64,000 nucleotides of DNA. Origin: Ptiloglossa arizonensis. Lineage: Eukaryota; Arthropoda; Insecta; Hymenoptera; Colletidae. Both the position numbers and the translations under genes were made by a program. Under the pieces are notes generated by a model that was not told the origin of the DNA, ran no database searches, and saw only the letters and a list, made by a program, of their open reading frames with translations. The DNA is taken from NCBI RefSeq assembly GCF_051014685.1, contig NW_027478908.1, forward strand, positions 310,001 through 374,000, given 5' to 3'. This document shows positions 1-12,830 of the stretch, piece after piece. Numbering within the stretch: the stretch's first letter is position 1; every line of letters starts with the position of its first letter.

Positions 1-177
1 CAAACTCCCATATCTCGCGAACGGATTGACCAAACCCAAAAATTCCTGTTGCGTCTGAAAGTAGAAACTCGCCCGATTACAATGGCATGTGTATTTTTTC
101 CCTAGGCCATTTTGGTTAAGCGTTTGCAGCTACAGAGGTGCGAAAAATTTGTTGTCTTCTGAACCATTTCTTAGCTT
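1..177 (+). repeat. reference satellite monomer (phase used in this annotation)
   Basis: This first copy sets the phase used here. Landmarks in monomer coordinates are CAAACTCCC (1-9), TCGCGA (15-20), ATTGACCAAACCC (25-37), GCGTCTGAAAGTAG (51-64), GCCCGATTACAACGG (71-85), GTATGT (85-90), a T6 run (94-99), CCTAGG (101-106), GGTTAAGCG (114-122), GGAGCAGCAGAAG (126-138), an A5T3 run (143-150) and TCAACC (160-165). The consensus has 42 C and 34 G in 177 bases (43% GC). Variable spots are 6-7 (CT or GC), 14-18 (CTCGC, CTGGC, CGAGC, CTAAC or CTCGT), 42 (A or T), 92-105 (three alternative segments) and 116-119 (TAAG, CACG or TATG). This copy itself has AATGGC at 81-86 and a TTTTGG variant. Confidence 0.9.
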
Positions 178-424
178 CAAACGCCCATATCTGGTGAACG
201 GATTGACCAAACCCAAATATTCCTGTTGCGTCTGAAAGTAGAAACAGGCCCGATTACAATGGCATGCGTATTTTTTCCCTAGGCCATTCTGGTTAAGCGT
301 TTGCAGCTACAGAGGTGCGAAAAATTTGTTGTCTTCTGAACCATTTCTTAGCTTCAAACGCCCATATCTGGCGAACGGATTGACCAAACCCAAATATTCC
401 TGTTCCGTCTGAAAGTAGAAACTC

Positions 425-441
425 GCCCGATTACAACGGTA
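425..441 (-). other. CENP-B-box-like 17-mer (7 of 9 core bases), representative
   Basis: On the minus strand the monomer reads TACCGTTGTAATCGGGC here. Aligned with the human CENP-B box CTTCGTTGGAAACGGGA it matches 11 of 17 bases and 7 of the 9 core bases of NTTCGNNNNANNCGGGN; the two missing are the TT. It falls at monomer positions 71-87 and recurs in most copies with GCCCGATTACAACGGTA. Monomers with CGTACGATT or CCTACGATT lose the CGGG half. A rough chance estimate for a match this good somewhere in a 177-bp unit on either strand is several tenths, so binding is unproven. Confidence 0.35.
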
Positions 442-3362
442 TGTGTATTTTTGCCCTAGGCCATTCTGGCTAAGCGTTTGGAGCAGCAGAAGTGCGAAAA
501 ATTTGTTGTCTTCTCAACCATTTCTTAGATTCAAACGCCCATATCTGGCGAACGGATTGACCAAAACCCAAATATTCCTGTTGCGTCTGAAAGTAGAAAC
601 TCGCCCGATTACAACGGTATGTGTATTTTTTCCCTAGGCCATTCTGGTTAAGCGTTTGGAGCTACAGAGGTGCGAAAAATTTGTTGTCCTCTCAACCATT
701 TCTTAGCTTCAAACTCCCATATCTCGCGAACGGATTGACCAAAACCAAAAATTCCTGTAGCGTCTGACAGTAGAAACTCGCCCGATTACAACGGTATGTG
801 TTTTTTATCCCTGGGCCATTCTGGTCACGCGTTTGGAGCAGCAGAAGTGCGCAAAACTTGTTACCTTCTCAACCATTTCTTAGCTCCAAACTCTCATATC
901 TCGCGAACGGATTGACCAAACCCAAAAATTTCTGCTGCGCCTGAAAGTAGAAACTCCTACGATTACAACGGCATTTGTATTGTTTCCCTAGGCCATTCTG
1001 GTTAAGTGTTTGGAGCAGCGGAAGTACTAAAAATTTGTTGTCTTCTCAACCATTTCTTAGCTTCAGACTCCCATATCTCGCGAACGGATTGACCAAACAC
1101 AAAAACTCCTGTTGCGCCTGAAGTAGAAACTCGCCCGATTACAACGGTATGTGTATTTTTTCCCTAGGCCATTCTGGTTAAGCGTTTGGAGCAGCAGAAT
1201 TGCGAAAAATTTGTTGTGTTCTCAACCGTTTCTTAGCTTCAAACTCCCATATCTAACGAACGGATTGACCAAACCCAAAAATTCCTGTTGCGTCTGAAAG
1301 TAGAAACTCGCCCGATTACAATGGTATGTCTATATTTTCCTTAGGCCATTCCGGATAAGCGTTTGGAGCAGCAGAAGGGCGATAAATTTGTTCTCTTCTC
1401 AACCATTTCTTAGCTTCAAACGCCCATATCTGGCGAACGGATTGACCAAACACGAATATTCCTGTTGCGTCTGAAAGTAGAAACTCGCCCGATTACAACG
1501 GTATGTCTATTTTTTCCCTAGGCCATTCTGGTTAAGCGTTTGCAGCAGCAGAAGTGCGAAAAATTTGTTGTCTTGTCAACCATTTCTTAGCTTCAAACCC
1601 CCATATCTACCGAACGGATTGACCAAACCCAAAAATTCCTGCTGCGTCTGAAAGTAGAAACTAGCCCGATTACAGCGGTATGTGTATTTTTTCCCTAGGC
1701 CATTCTGGTTAAGTGTTTGGAGCAGCGGAAGTACTAAAAATTTGTTGTCTTCTCAACCATTTCTTAGCTTCAGACTCCCATATCTCGCGAACGGATTGAC
1801 CAAACACAAAAACTCCTGTTGCGCCTGAAGTAGAAACTCGCCCGATTACAACGGTATGTGTATTTTTTCCCTAGGCCATTCTGGTTAAGCGTTTGGAGCA
1901 GCAGAAGTGCGTAAAATTTGTTGTCTTCTCAACCATTTCATAGCTTCAAACTCCCATATCTCGCGAACGGATTGACCAAACCCAAATATTCCTGTTGCGT
2001 CTGAAAGTAGAAACTCGCCCGATTACAACGGTATGTGTATTTTTTCCCTAGGCCATTCTGGTTAAGCGTTTGGAGCAGCAGAAGAGCATAAAATTTGTGG
2101 TTTTCTCAACCATTTCTTAGCTTCAAACTCCCATATCTGGCGAACGGATTGACCAAACCCAAATATTCCTGTTGCGTCTGAAAGTAGAAACTCGCCCGAT
2201 TACAACGGTATGTCTATTTGTTCCTTAGGCCATTCTGGTTAAGCGTTTGGAGCAGCAGAAGTGCGAAAACTTTGTTGTCTTCTCAACCATTTCTTAGATT
2301 CAAACGCCCATATCTGGCGAACGGATTGACCAAACCCAAATATTCCTGTTCCGTCTGAAAGTAGAAACTCGCCCGATTACAACGGTATGTGTATTTTTGC
2401 CCTAGGCCATTCTGGCTAAGCGTTTGGAGCAGCAGAAGTGCTGAAAATTTGTTGCCTTCTCAACCATTTCTTAGCTTCAAACTCCCATATCTCGCGAACG
2501 GATTGACCAAACCCAAAAATTCCTGTTGCGTCTGAAAGTAGAAACTCGCCCGATTACAATGGCATGTGTATTTTTTCCCTAGGCCTATCTGGTTAAGCGT
2601 TTGGAGCTACAGAGGTGCGAAAAATTTGTTGTCTTCTGAACCATTTCTTAGCTTCAAACGCCCATATCTGGCGAACGGATTGACCAAACCCAAATATTCC
2701 TGTTGCGTCTGAAAGTAGAAACTCGCCCGATTACAACGGTATGTGTATTTTTTCCCTAGGCCATTCTGGTCACGCGTTTGGAGCAGCAGAAGTGCGAAAA
2801 ATTTGTTGTCCTCTCAACCATTTCTTAGCTTCAAATTCCCATATCTGGCGAACGGATTGGGCAAACCCAAATTTTCCTGTTGCGTCTGAAAGTAGCAACT
2901 CGCCCGATTACAGCGGTATGTCTATTTGTTCTTTAGGCCATTCTGGTTAAGCGTTTGGAGCAGCAGAAGTGCGAAAAATTTGTTGTGTTCTCAAACATTT
3001 CTTAGCTTCAAACTCCCATATCTGGCGAACGGATTGACCAAACCCAAATATTCCTGTTGCGTCTGAAAGTAGAAACTCACCCGATTACAACGGTATGTCT
3101 ATTTTTTCCCTAGGCCATTCTGGTTAAGCGATTGGAGCAGCAGAAGTGCGAAAAATTTGTTTTCTTCTCAACCATTTCTTAGCTCCAAACTCTCATATCT
3201 CGCGAACGGATTGACCAAACCCAAAAATTTCTGCTGCGCCTGAAAGTAGAAACTCCTACGATTACAACGGTATTTGTATTGTTTCCCTAGGCCATTCTGG
3301 TTAAGTGTTTGGAGCAGCGGAAGTACTAAAAATTTGTTGTCTTCTCAACCATTTCTTAGCTT

Positions 3363-5280
3363 CAGACTCCCATATCTCGCGAACGGATTGACCAAACACA
3401 AAAACTCCTGTTGCGCCTGAAGTAGAAACTCGCCCGATTACAACGGTATGTGTATTTTTTCCCTAGGCCATTCTGGTTAAGCGTTTGGAGCAGCAGAATT
3501 GCGAAAAATTTGTTGTGTTCTCAACCGTTTCTTAGCTTCAAACTCCCATATCTAACGAACGGATTGACCAAACCCAAAAATTCCTGTTGCGTCTGAAAGT
3601 AGAAACTCGCCCGATTACAATGGTATGTCTATATTTTCCTTAGGCCATTCCAGATAAGCCTTTGGAGCAGCAGAAGGGCGATAAATTTGTTCTCTTCTCA
3701 ACCATTTCTTAGCTTCAAACGCCCATATCTGGCGAACGGATTGACCAAACACGAATATTCCTGTTGCGTCTGAAAGTAGAAACTCGCCCGATTACAACGG
3801 TATGTCTATTTGTTCCTTAGGCCATTCTGGTTAAGCGTTTGAAGCAGCAGAAGTGCGAAAAATTTGTTGTCTTATCAACCATTTCTTAGATTCAAACGCC
3901 CATATCTGGCGAACGGATTGACCAAACCCAAATATTCCTGTTGCGTCTGAAAGTGGAAACTCGCCCGATTACAACGGTATGTCTATTTGTTCCTTAGGCC
4001 ATTCTGGTTAAGCGTTTGGAGCAGCGGAAGTACTAAAAATTTGTTGTCTTCTCAACCGATTCTTAGCTTCAGACTCCCATATCTCGCGAACGGATTGACC
4101 AAACACAAAAACTCCTGTTGCGCCTGAAGTAGAAACTCGCCCGATTACAACGGTATGTGTATTTTTTCCCTAGGCCATTCTGGTTAAGCGTTTGGAGCAG
4201 CAGAATTGCGAAAAATTTGTTGTGTTCTCAACCGTTTCTTAGCTTCAAACTCCCATATCTAACGAACGGATTGACCAAACCCAAAAATTCCTGTTGCGTC
4301 TGAAAGTAGAAACTCGCCCGATTACAATGGTATGTCTATATTTTCCTTAGGCCATTCCGGATAAGCGTTTGGAGCAGCAGAAGGGCGATAAATTTGTTCT
4401 CTTCTCAACCATTTCTTAGCTTCAAACGCCCATATCTGGCGAACGGATTGACCAAACACGAATATTCCTGTTGCGTCTGAAAGTAGAAACTCGCCCGATT
4501 ACAACGGTATGTCTATTTGTTCCTTAGGCCATTCTGGTTAAGCGTTTGAAGCAGCAGAAGTGCGAAAAATTTGTTGTCTTATCAACCATTTCTTAGATTC
4601 AAACGCCCATATCTGGCGAACGGATTGACCAAACCCAAATATTCCTGTTGCGTCTGAAAGTGGAAACTCGCCCGATTACAACGGTATGTCTATTTGTTCC
4701 TTAGGCCATTCTGGTTAAGCGTTTGGAGCAGCGGAAGTACTAAAAATTTGTTGTCTTCTCAACCGATTCTTAGCTTCAGACTCCCATATCTCGCGAACGG
4801 ATTGACCAAACACAAAAACTCCTGTTGCGCCTGAAGTAGAAACTCGCCCGATTACAACGGTGTGTGTATTTTTTCCCTAGGCCATTCTGGTTAAGCGTTT
4901 GGAGCAGCAGAATTGCGAAAAATTTGTTGTGTTCTCAACCGTTTGTTAGCTTCAAACTCCCATATCTAACGAACGGATTGACCAAACCCAAAAATTCCTG
5001 TTGCGTCTGAAAGTAGAAACTCGCCCGATTACAATGGTATGTCTATATTTTCCTTAGGCCATTCCGGATAAGCGTTTGGAGCAGCAGAAGGGCGATAAAT
5101 TTGTTCTCTTCTCAACCATTTCTTAGCTTCAAACGCCCATATCTGGCGAACGGATTGACCTAACACGAACATTCCTGTTGCGTCTGAAAGTAGAAACTCG
5201 CCCGATTACAACGGTATGTCTATTTGTTCCTTAGGCCATTCTGGTTAAGCGTTTGAAGCAGCAGAAGTGCGAAAAATTTG
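3363..5280 (+). repeat. 707-bp 4-mer, two full copies and a partial third
   Basis: Units begin at CAGACTCCC at 3,363, 4,070 and 4,777, a 707-bp period (one 176-bp and three 177-bp monomers). The short monomer has GCGCCTGAAGTAG, lacking one A of GAAAGTAG. The other three carry CTAACGAACGG, CAAACACGAATATT and GTGGAAACTCG. The third copy departs near 5,280, where CTTCTCAACC and GTTCCGTC replace CTTATCAACC and GTTGCGTC. Differences between copies are few, for example CCGGATAAGCG against CCAGATAAGCC near 3,650. Confidence 0.85.
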
Positions 5281-5483
5281 TTGTCTTCTCAACCATTTCT
5301 TAGATTCAAACGCCCATATCTGGCGAACGGATTGACCAAACCCAAATATTCCTGTTCCGTCTGAAAGTAGAAACTCGCCCGATTACAACGGTATGTGTAT
5401 TTTTGCCCTAGGCCATTCTGGCTAAGCGTTTGGAGCAGCAGAAGTGCTGAAAATTTGTTGCCTTCTCAACCATTTCTTAGCTT

Positions 5484-7609
5484 CAAACTCCCATATCTCG
5501 CGAACGGATTGACCAAACCCAAAAATTCCTGTTGCGTCTGAAAGTAGAAACTCGCCCGATTACAATGGCATGTGTATTTTTTCCCTAGGCCATTTTGGTT
5601 AAGCGTTTGCAGCTACAGAGGTGCGAAAAATTTGTTGTCTTCTGAACCATTTCTTAGCTTCAAACGCCCATATCTGGTGAACGGATTGACCAAACCCAAA
5701 TATTCCTGTTGCGTCTGAAAGTAGAAACAGGCCCGATTACAATGGCATGTGTATTTTTTCCCTAGGCCATTCTGGTTAAGCGTTTGCAGCTACAGAGGTG
5801 CGAAAAATTTGTTGTCTTCTGAACCATTTCTTAGCTTCAAACGCCCATATCTGGCGAACGGATTGACCAAACCCAAATATTCCTGTTCCGTCTGAAAGTA
5901 GAAACTCGCCCGATTACAACGGTATGTGTATTTTTGCCCTAGGCCATTCTGGCTAAGCGTTTGGAGCAGCAGAAGTGCGAAAAATTTGTTGTCTTCTCAA
6001 CCATTTCTTAGATTCAAACGCCCATATCTGACGAACGGATTGACCAAAACCCAAATATTCCTGTTGCGTCTGAAAGTAGAAACTCGCCCGATTACAACGG
6101 TATGTGTATTTTTTCCCTAGGCCATTCTGGTTAAGCGTTTGGAGCTACAGAGGTGCGAAAAATTTGTTGTCCTCTCAACCATTTCTTAGCTTCAAACTCC
6201 CATATCTCGCGAACGGATTGACCAAAACCAAAAATTCCTGTAGCGTCTGACAGTAGAAACTCGCCCGATTACAACGGTATGTGTTTTTTATCCCTGGGCC
6301 ATTCTGGTCACGCGTTTGGAGCAGCAGAAGTGCGCAAAACTTGTTACCTTCTCAACCATTTCTTAGCTCCAAACTCTCATATCTCGCGAACGGATTGACC
6401 AAACCCAAAAATCTCTGCTGCGCCTGAAAGTAGAAACTCCTACGATTACAACGGCATTTGTATTGTTTCCCTAGGCCATTCTGGTTAAGTGTTTGGAGCA
6501 GCGGAAGTACTAAAAATTTGTTGTCTTCTCAACCATTTCTTAGCTTCAAACTCCCATATCTCGCGAACGGATTGACCAAACCCAAAAATTCCTGTTGCGT
6601 CTGAAAGTAGAAACTCGCCCGATTACAATGGCATGTGTATTTTTTCCCTAGGCCATTTTGGTTAAGCGTTTGCAGCTACAGAGGTGCGAAAAATTTGTTG
6701 TCTTCTGAACCATTTCTTAGCTTCAAACGCCCATATCTGGTGAACGGATTGACCAAACCCAAATATTCCTGTTGCGTCTGAAAGTAGAAACAGGCCCGAT
6801 TACAATGGCATGTGTATTTTTTCCCTAGGCCATTCTGGTTAAGCGTTTGCAGCTACAGAGGTGCGAAAAATTTGTTGTCTTCTGAACCATTTCTTAGCTT
6901 CAAACGCCCATATCTGGCGAACGGATTGACCAAACCCAAATATTCCTGTTCCGTCTGAAAGTAGAAACTCGCCCGATTACAACGGTATGTGTATTTTTGC
7001 CCTAGGCCATTCTGGCTAAGCGTTTGGAGCAGCAGAAGTGCGAAAAATTTGTTGTCTTCTCAACCATTTCTTAGATTCAAACGCCCATATCTGGCGAACG
7101 GATTGACCAAAACCCAAATATTCCTGTTGCGTCTGAAAGTAGAAACTCGCCCGATTACAACGGTATGTGTATTTTTTCCCTAGGCCATTCTGGTTAAGCG
7201 TTTGGAGCTACAGAGGTGCGAAAAATTTGTTGTCCTCTCAACCATTTCTTAGCTTCAAACTCCCATATCTCGCGAACGGATTGACCAAAACCAAAAATTC
7301 CTGTAGCGTCTGACAGTAGAAACTCGCCCGATTACAACGGTATGTGTTTTTTATCCCTGGGCCATTCTGGTCACGCGTTTGGAGCAGCAGAAGTGCGCAA
7401 AACTTGTTACCTTCTCAACCATTTCTTAGCTCCAAACTCTCATATCTCGCGAACGGATTGACCAAACCCAAAAATTTCTGCTGCGCCTGAAAGTAGAAAC
7501 TCCTACGATTACAACGGCATTTGTATTGTTTCCCTAGGCCATTCTGGTTAAGTGTTTGGAGCAGCGGAAGTACTAAAAATTTGTTGTCTTCTCAACCATT
7601 TCTTAGCTT
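5484..7609 (+). repeat. tandem pair of 1,063-bp 6-mers
   Basis: Copies 5,484-6,546 and 6,547-7,609 are adjacent and nearly identical. Each contains, in order, a TTTTGG monomer, a GAAACAGGCCCG monomer, a GTTCCGTC monomer, an ACCAAAACCC monomer, a GTAGCGTCTGACAG monomer and a CTCCTACGATT monomer. One difference is AAATCTCTG at 6,409 against AAATTTCTG in the second copy. The second copy continues into CAGACTCCC, as the copy at 1-1,063 does, so the pair looks like an extra unit added by unequal crossing-over. Confidence 0.85.
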
Positions 7610-9242
7610 CAGACTCCCATATCTCGCGAACGGATTGACCAAACACAAAAACTCCTGTTGCGCCTGAAGTAGAAACTCGCCCGATTACAACGGTATGTGT
7701 ATTTTTTCCCTAGGCCATTCTGGTTAAGCGTTTGGAGCAGCAGAATTGCGAAAAATTTGTTGTGTTCTCAACCGTTTCTTAGCTTCAAACTCCCATATCT
7801 AACGAACGGATTGACCAAACCCAAAAATTCCTGTTGCGTCTGAAAGTAGAAACTCGCCCGATTACAATGGTATGTCTATATTTTCCTTAGGCCATTCCGG
7901 ATAAGCGTTTGGAGCAGCAGAAGGGCGATAAATTTGTTCTCTTCTCAACCATTTCTTAGCTTCAAACGCCCATATCTGGCGAACGGATTGACCAAACACG
8001 AATATTCCTGTTGCGTCTGAAAGTAGAAACTCGCCCGATTACAACGGTATGTCTATTTGTTCCTTAGGCCATTCTGGTTAAGCGTTTGGAGCAGCAGAAG
8101 TGCGAAAACTTTGTTGTCTTCTCAACCATTTCTTAGATTCAAACGCCCATATCTGGCGAACGGATTGACCAAACCCAAATATTCCTGTTCCGTCTGAAAG
8201 TAGAAACTCGCCCGATTACAACGGTATGTGAATTTTTGCCCTAGGCCATTCTGGCTAAGCCTTTGGAGCAGCAGAAGTGCTGAAAATTTGTGGCCTTCTC
8301 AACCATTTCTTAGCTTCAAACTCCCATATCTCGCGAACGGATTGACCAAACCCAAAAATTCCTGTTGCGTCTGAAAGTAGAAACTCGCCCGATTACAATG
8401 GCATGTGTATTTTTTCCCTAGGCCACTCTGGTTAAGCGTTTGCAGCTACAGAGGTGCGAAAAATTTGTTGTCTTCTGAACCATTTCTTAGCTTCAAACGC
8501 CCATACCTGGCGAACGGATTGACCAAACCCAAATATGCCTGTTGCGTCTGAAAGTAGAAACTCGCCCGATTACAACGGTATGTGTATTTTTTCCCAAGGC
8601 CATTCTGGTTAAGCGGTTGGAGCAGCAGAAGTGCGAAAAATTAGTTGTGTTCCCAACCATCTCTTAGCTTCAAACTCCCATATCTCGCGAACGGATTGAC
8701 CAAACCCAAAAATTCCTTTTGCGTCTGACAGTAGAAACTCGCCCGATTACAACGGTATGTGTATTTTTTCCCTAGGCCATTCTGGTCACGCGTTTGGAGC
8801 AGCAGAAGTGCGAAAAATTTGTTGTCCTCTCAACCATTTCTTAGCTTCAAACTCCCATATCTCGCGAACGGATTGACCAAACCCAAAAATTCCTGTTGCG
8901 TCTGACAGTAGAAACTCGCCCGATTACAACGGTATGTGTTTTTTATCCCTGGGCCATTCTGGTCACGCGTTTGGAGCAGCAGAAGTGCGCAAAACTTGTT
9001 GCCTTCTCAACCATTTCTTAGCTCCAAACTCTCATATCTCGCGAACGGATTGACCAAACCCAAAAATTTCTGCTGCGCCTGAAAGTAGAAACTCCTACGA
9101 TTACAACGGTATTTGTATTGTTTCCCTAGGCCATTCTGGTTAAGTGTTTGGAGCAGCGGAAGTACTAAAAATTTGTTGTGTTCTCAACCGTTTCTTAGCT
9201 TCAAACTCCCATATCTAACGAACGGATTGACCAAACCCAAAA

Positions 9243-12200
9243 ATTCCTGTTGCGTCTGAAAGTAGAAACTCGCCCGATTACAACGGTATGTCTATTTGTT
9301 CCTTAGGCCATTCTGGTTAAGCGTTTGAAGCAGCAGAAGTGCGAAAAATTTGTTGTCTTCTCAACCATTTCTTAGATTCAAACGCCCATATCTGGCGAAC
9401 GGATTGACCAAACCCAAATATTCCTGTTGCGTCTGAAAGTAGAAACTCGTCCGATTACAACGGTATGTCTATTTGTTCCTTAGGCCATTCTGGTTAAGCG
9501 TTTGGAGCAGCAGAAGTGCGAAAACTTTGTTGTCTTCTCAACCATTTCTTAGATTCAAGCGCCCATATCTGGCGAACGGATTGACCAAACCCAAATATTC
9601 CTGTTCCGTCCGAAAGTAGAAACTCGCCCGATTACAACGGTATGTGTATTTTTGCCCTAGGCCATTCTGGCTAAGCGTTTGGAGCAGCAGAAGTGCTGAA
9701 AATTTGTTGCCTTCTCAACCATTTCTTAGCTTCAAACTCCCATATCTCGCGAACGGATTGACCAAACCCAAAAATTCCTGTTGCGTCTGAAAGTAGAAAC
9801 TCGCCCGATTACAATGGCATGTGTATTTTTTCCCTAGGCCATTCTGGTTAAGCGTTTGCAGCTACAGAGGTGCGAAAAATTTGTTGTCTTCTGAACCATT
9901 TCTTAGCTTCAAACGCCCATATCTGGCGAACGGATTGACCAAACCCAAATATTCCTGTTGTGTCTGAAAGTAGAAACTCGCCCGATTACAACGGTATGTC
10001 TATTTGTTCCTTAGGCCATTCTGGTTAAGCGTTTGGAGCAGCAGAAGTGCGAAAAATTTGTTGTCTTCTCAACCATTTCTTAGATTCAAACGCCGATATC
10101 TGGCGAACGGATTGACCAAACCCAAATATTCCTGTTGCGTCTGAAAGTAGAAACTCGCCCGATTACAACGGTATGTGTATTTTTTCCCTAGGCCATTCTG
10201 GTTAAGCGTTTGGAGCTACAGAGGTGCGAAAAATTTGTTGTCTTCTGAACCATTTCTTAGCTTCAAACGCCCATATCTGGCGAACGGATTGACCAAACCC
10301 AAATATTCCTGTTGCGTCTGAAAGTAGAAACTCGCCCGATTACAACGGTATGTGTATTTTTTCCCTAGGGCATTCTGGTTAAGCGTTTGGAGCAGCAGAA
10401 GTGCGAAAAATTTGTTGTGTTCCCAACCATCTCTTAGCTTCAAACTCCCATATCAAGCGAACGGATTGACCAAACCCAAAAATTCCTGTTGTGCCTGAAA
10501 GCAGCAACTCTCCCTATTACAACGGTATGTGTATTTTTTCCCTAGGCCAATCTGGTTAAGCGTTTGGAGCAGCAGAAGTGCGTAAAATTTGTTGTCTTCT
10601 CAACCATTTCATAGCTTCAAACTCCCATATCTCGCGAACGGATTGACCAAACCCAAATATTCCTGTTGCGTCTGAAAGTAGAAACAGGCCCGATTACAAC
10701 GGTATGTGTATTTTTTCCCTAGGCCATTCTGGTTAAGCGGTTGGAGCAGCAGAAGTGCGAAAAATTAGTTGTGTTCCCAACCATCTCTTAGCTTCAAACT
10801 CCCATATCTCGCGAACGGATTGACCAAACCCAAAAATTCCTTTTGCGTCTGACAGTAGAAACTCGCCCGATTACAACGGTATGTGTATTTTTTCCCTAGG
10901 CCATTCTGGTCACGCGTTTGGAGCAGCAGAAGTGCGAAAAATTTGTTGTCCTCTCAACCATTTCTTAGCTTCAAACTCCCATATCTCGCGAACGGATTGA
11001 CCAAACCCAAAAATTCCTGTTGCGTCTGAAGTAGAAACTCGCCCGATTACAACGGTATGTGTATTTTTTCCCTAGGCCATTCTGGTTAAGCGTTTGGAGC
11101 AGCAGAATTGCGAAAAATTTGTTGTGTTCTCAACCGTTTCTTAGCTTCAAACTCCCATATCTAACGAACGGATTGACCAAACCCAAAAATTCCTGTTGCG
11201 TCTGAAAGTAGAAACTCGCCCGATTACAATGGTATGTCTATATTTTCCTTAGGCCATTCCGGATAAGCGTTTGGAGCAGCAGAAGGGCGATAAATTTGTT
11301 CTCTTCTCAACCATTTCTTAGCTTCAAACGCCCATATCTGGCGAACGGATTGACCAAACACGAATATTCCTGTTGCGTCTGAAAGTAGAAACTCGCCCGA
11401 TTACAACGGTATGTCTATTTGTTCCTTAGGCCATTCTGGTTAAGCGTTTGAAGCAGCAGAAGTGCGAAAAATTTGTTGTCTTCTCAACCATTTCTTAGAT
11501 TCAAACGCCCATATCTGGCGAACGGATTGACCAAACCCAAATATTCCTGTTGCGTCTGAAAGTAGAAACTCGTCCGATTACAACGGTATGTCTATTTGTT
11601 CCTTAGGCCATTCTGGTTAAGCGTTTGGAGCAGCAGAAGTGCGAAAACTTTGTTGTCTTCTCAACCATTTCTTAGATTCAAGCGCCCATATCTGGCGAAC
11701 GGATTGACCAAACCCAAATATTCCTGTTCCGTCCGAAAGTAGAAACTCGCCCGATTACAACGGTATGTGTATTTTTGCCCTAGGCCATTCTGGCTAAGCG
11801 TTTGGAGCAGCAGAAGTGCTGAAAATTTGTTGCCTTCTGAACCATTTCTTAGCTTCAAACTCCCATATCTCGCGAACGGATTGACCAAACCCAAAAATTC
11901 CTGTTGCGTCTGAAAGTAGAAACTCGCCCGATTACAATGGCATGTGTATTTTTTCCCTAGGCCATTCTGGTTAAGCGTTTGCAGCTACAGAGGTGCGAAA
12001 AATTTGTTGTCTTCTGAACCATTTCTTAGCTTCAAACGCCCATATCTGGCGAACGGATTGACCAAACCCAAATATTCCTGTTGTGTCTGAAAGTAGAAAC
12101 TCGCCCGATTACAACGGTATGTCTATTTGTTCCTTAGGCCATTCTGGTTAAGCGTTTGGAGCAGCAGAAGTGCGAAAAATTTGTTGTCTTCTCAACCATT

Positions 12201-12830
12201 TCTTAGATTCAAACGCCGATATCTGGCGAACGGATTGACCAAACCCAAATATTCCTGTTGCGTCTGAAAGTAGAAACTCGCCCGATTACAACGGTATGTG
12301 TATTTTTTCCCTAGGCCATTCTGGTTAAGCGTTTGGAGCTACAGAGGTGCGAAAAATTTGTTGTCTTCTGAACCATTTCTTAGCTTCAAACGCCCATATC
12401 TGGCGAACGGATTGACCAAACCCAAATATTCCTGTTGCGTCTGAAAGTAGAAACTCGCCCGATTACAACGGTATGTGTATTTTTTCCCTAGGGCATTCTG
12501 GTTAAGCGTTTGGAGCAGCAGAAGTGCGAAAAATTTGTTGTGTTCCCAACCATCTCTTAGCTTCAAACTCCCATATCAAGCGAACGGATTGACCAAACCC
12601 AAAAATTCCTGTTGTGCCTGAAAGCAGCAACTCTCCCTATTACAACAGTATGTGTATTTTTTCCCTAGGCCAATCTGGTTAAGCGTTTGGAGCAGCAGAA
12701 GTGCGTAAAATTTGTTGTCTTCTCAACCATTTCATAGCTTCAAACTCCCATATCTCGCGAACGGATTGACCAAACCCAAATATTCCTGTTGCGTCTGAAA
12801 GTAGAAACAGGCCCGATTACAACGGTATGT
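9243..12830 (+). repeat. 2,123-bp 12-mer, one full copy and a partial second
   Basis: About 9,243-11,365 repeats at 11,366-12,830 with a 2,123-bp offset (12 monomers less one base). Rare diagnostic words occur in both: TTCAAGCGCCC (9,555 and 11,678), GTCCGAAAG, ATATCAAGCGAACGG and GAAAGCAGCAACTC. The second copy ends near 12,830, where TATGTCTATT and AGGCTATT replace TATGTGTATT and AGGCCATT. The unit near 8,581-8,920 also matches 10,705-11,030 at 2,124 bp, so an older 12-mer periodicity extends upstream. Confidence 0.8.

Larger units (their letters stand above)
1..1063 (+). repeat. 6-mer higher-order unit, dispersed copy
   Basis: Six monomers (1,063 bp; one carries CCAAAACCC with an extra A) matching 5,484-6,546 and 6,547-7,609 almost base for base. 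Visible differences include ATGCGTA against ATGTGTA near 265. Sequence diverges just after 1,063, where the marker CAGACTCCC begins. Because this copy lies about 4.4 kb from the other two, it was probably separated by a later rearrangement, or the intervening sequence was inserted by unequal exchange. Confidence 0.85.

Noticed and set aside
81..155. Inverted repeat ACAAC ... GTTGT within the monomer
   Set aside because: Only five bases pair, separated by about 65 bp; this is expected by chance and would not form a stable hairpin.
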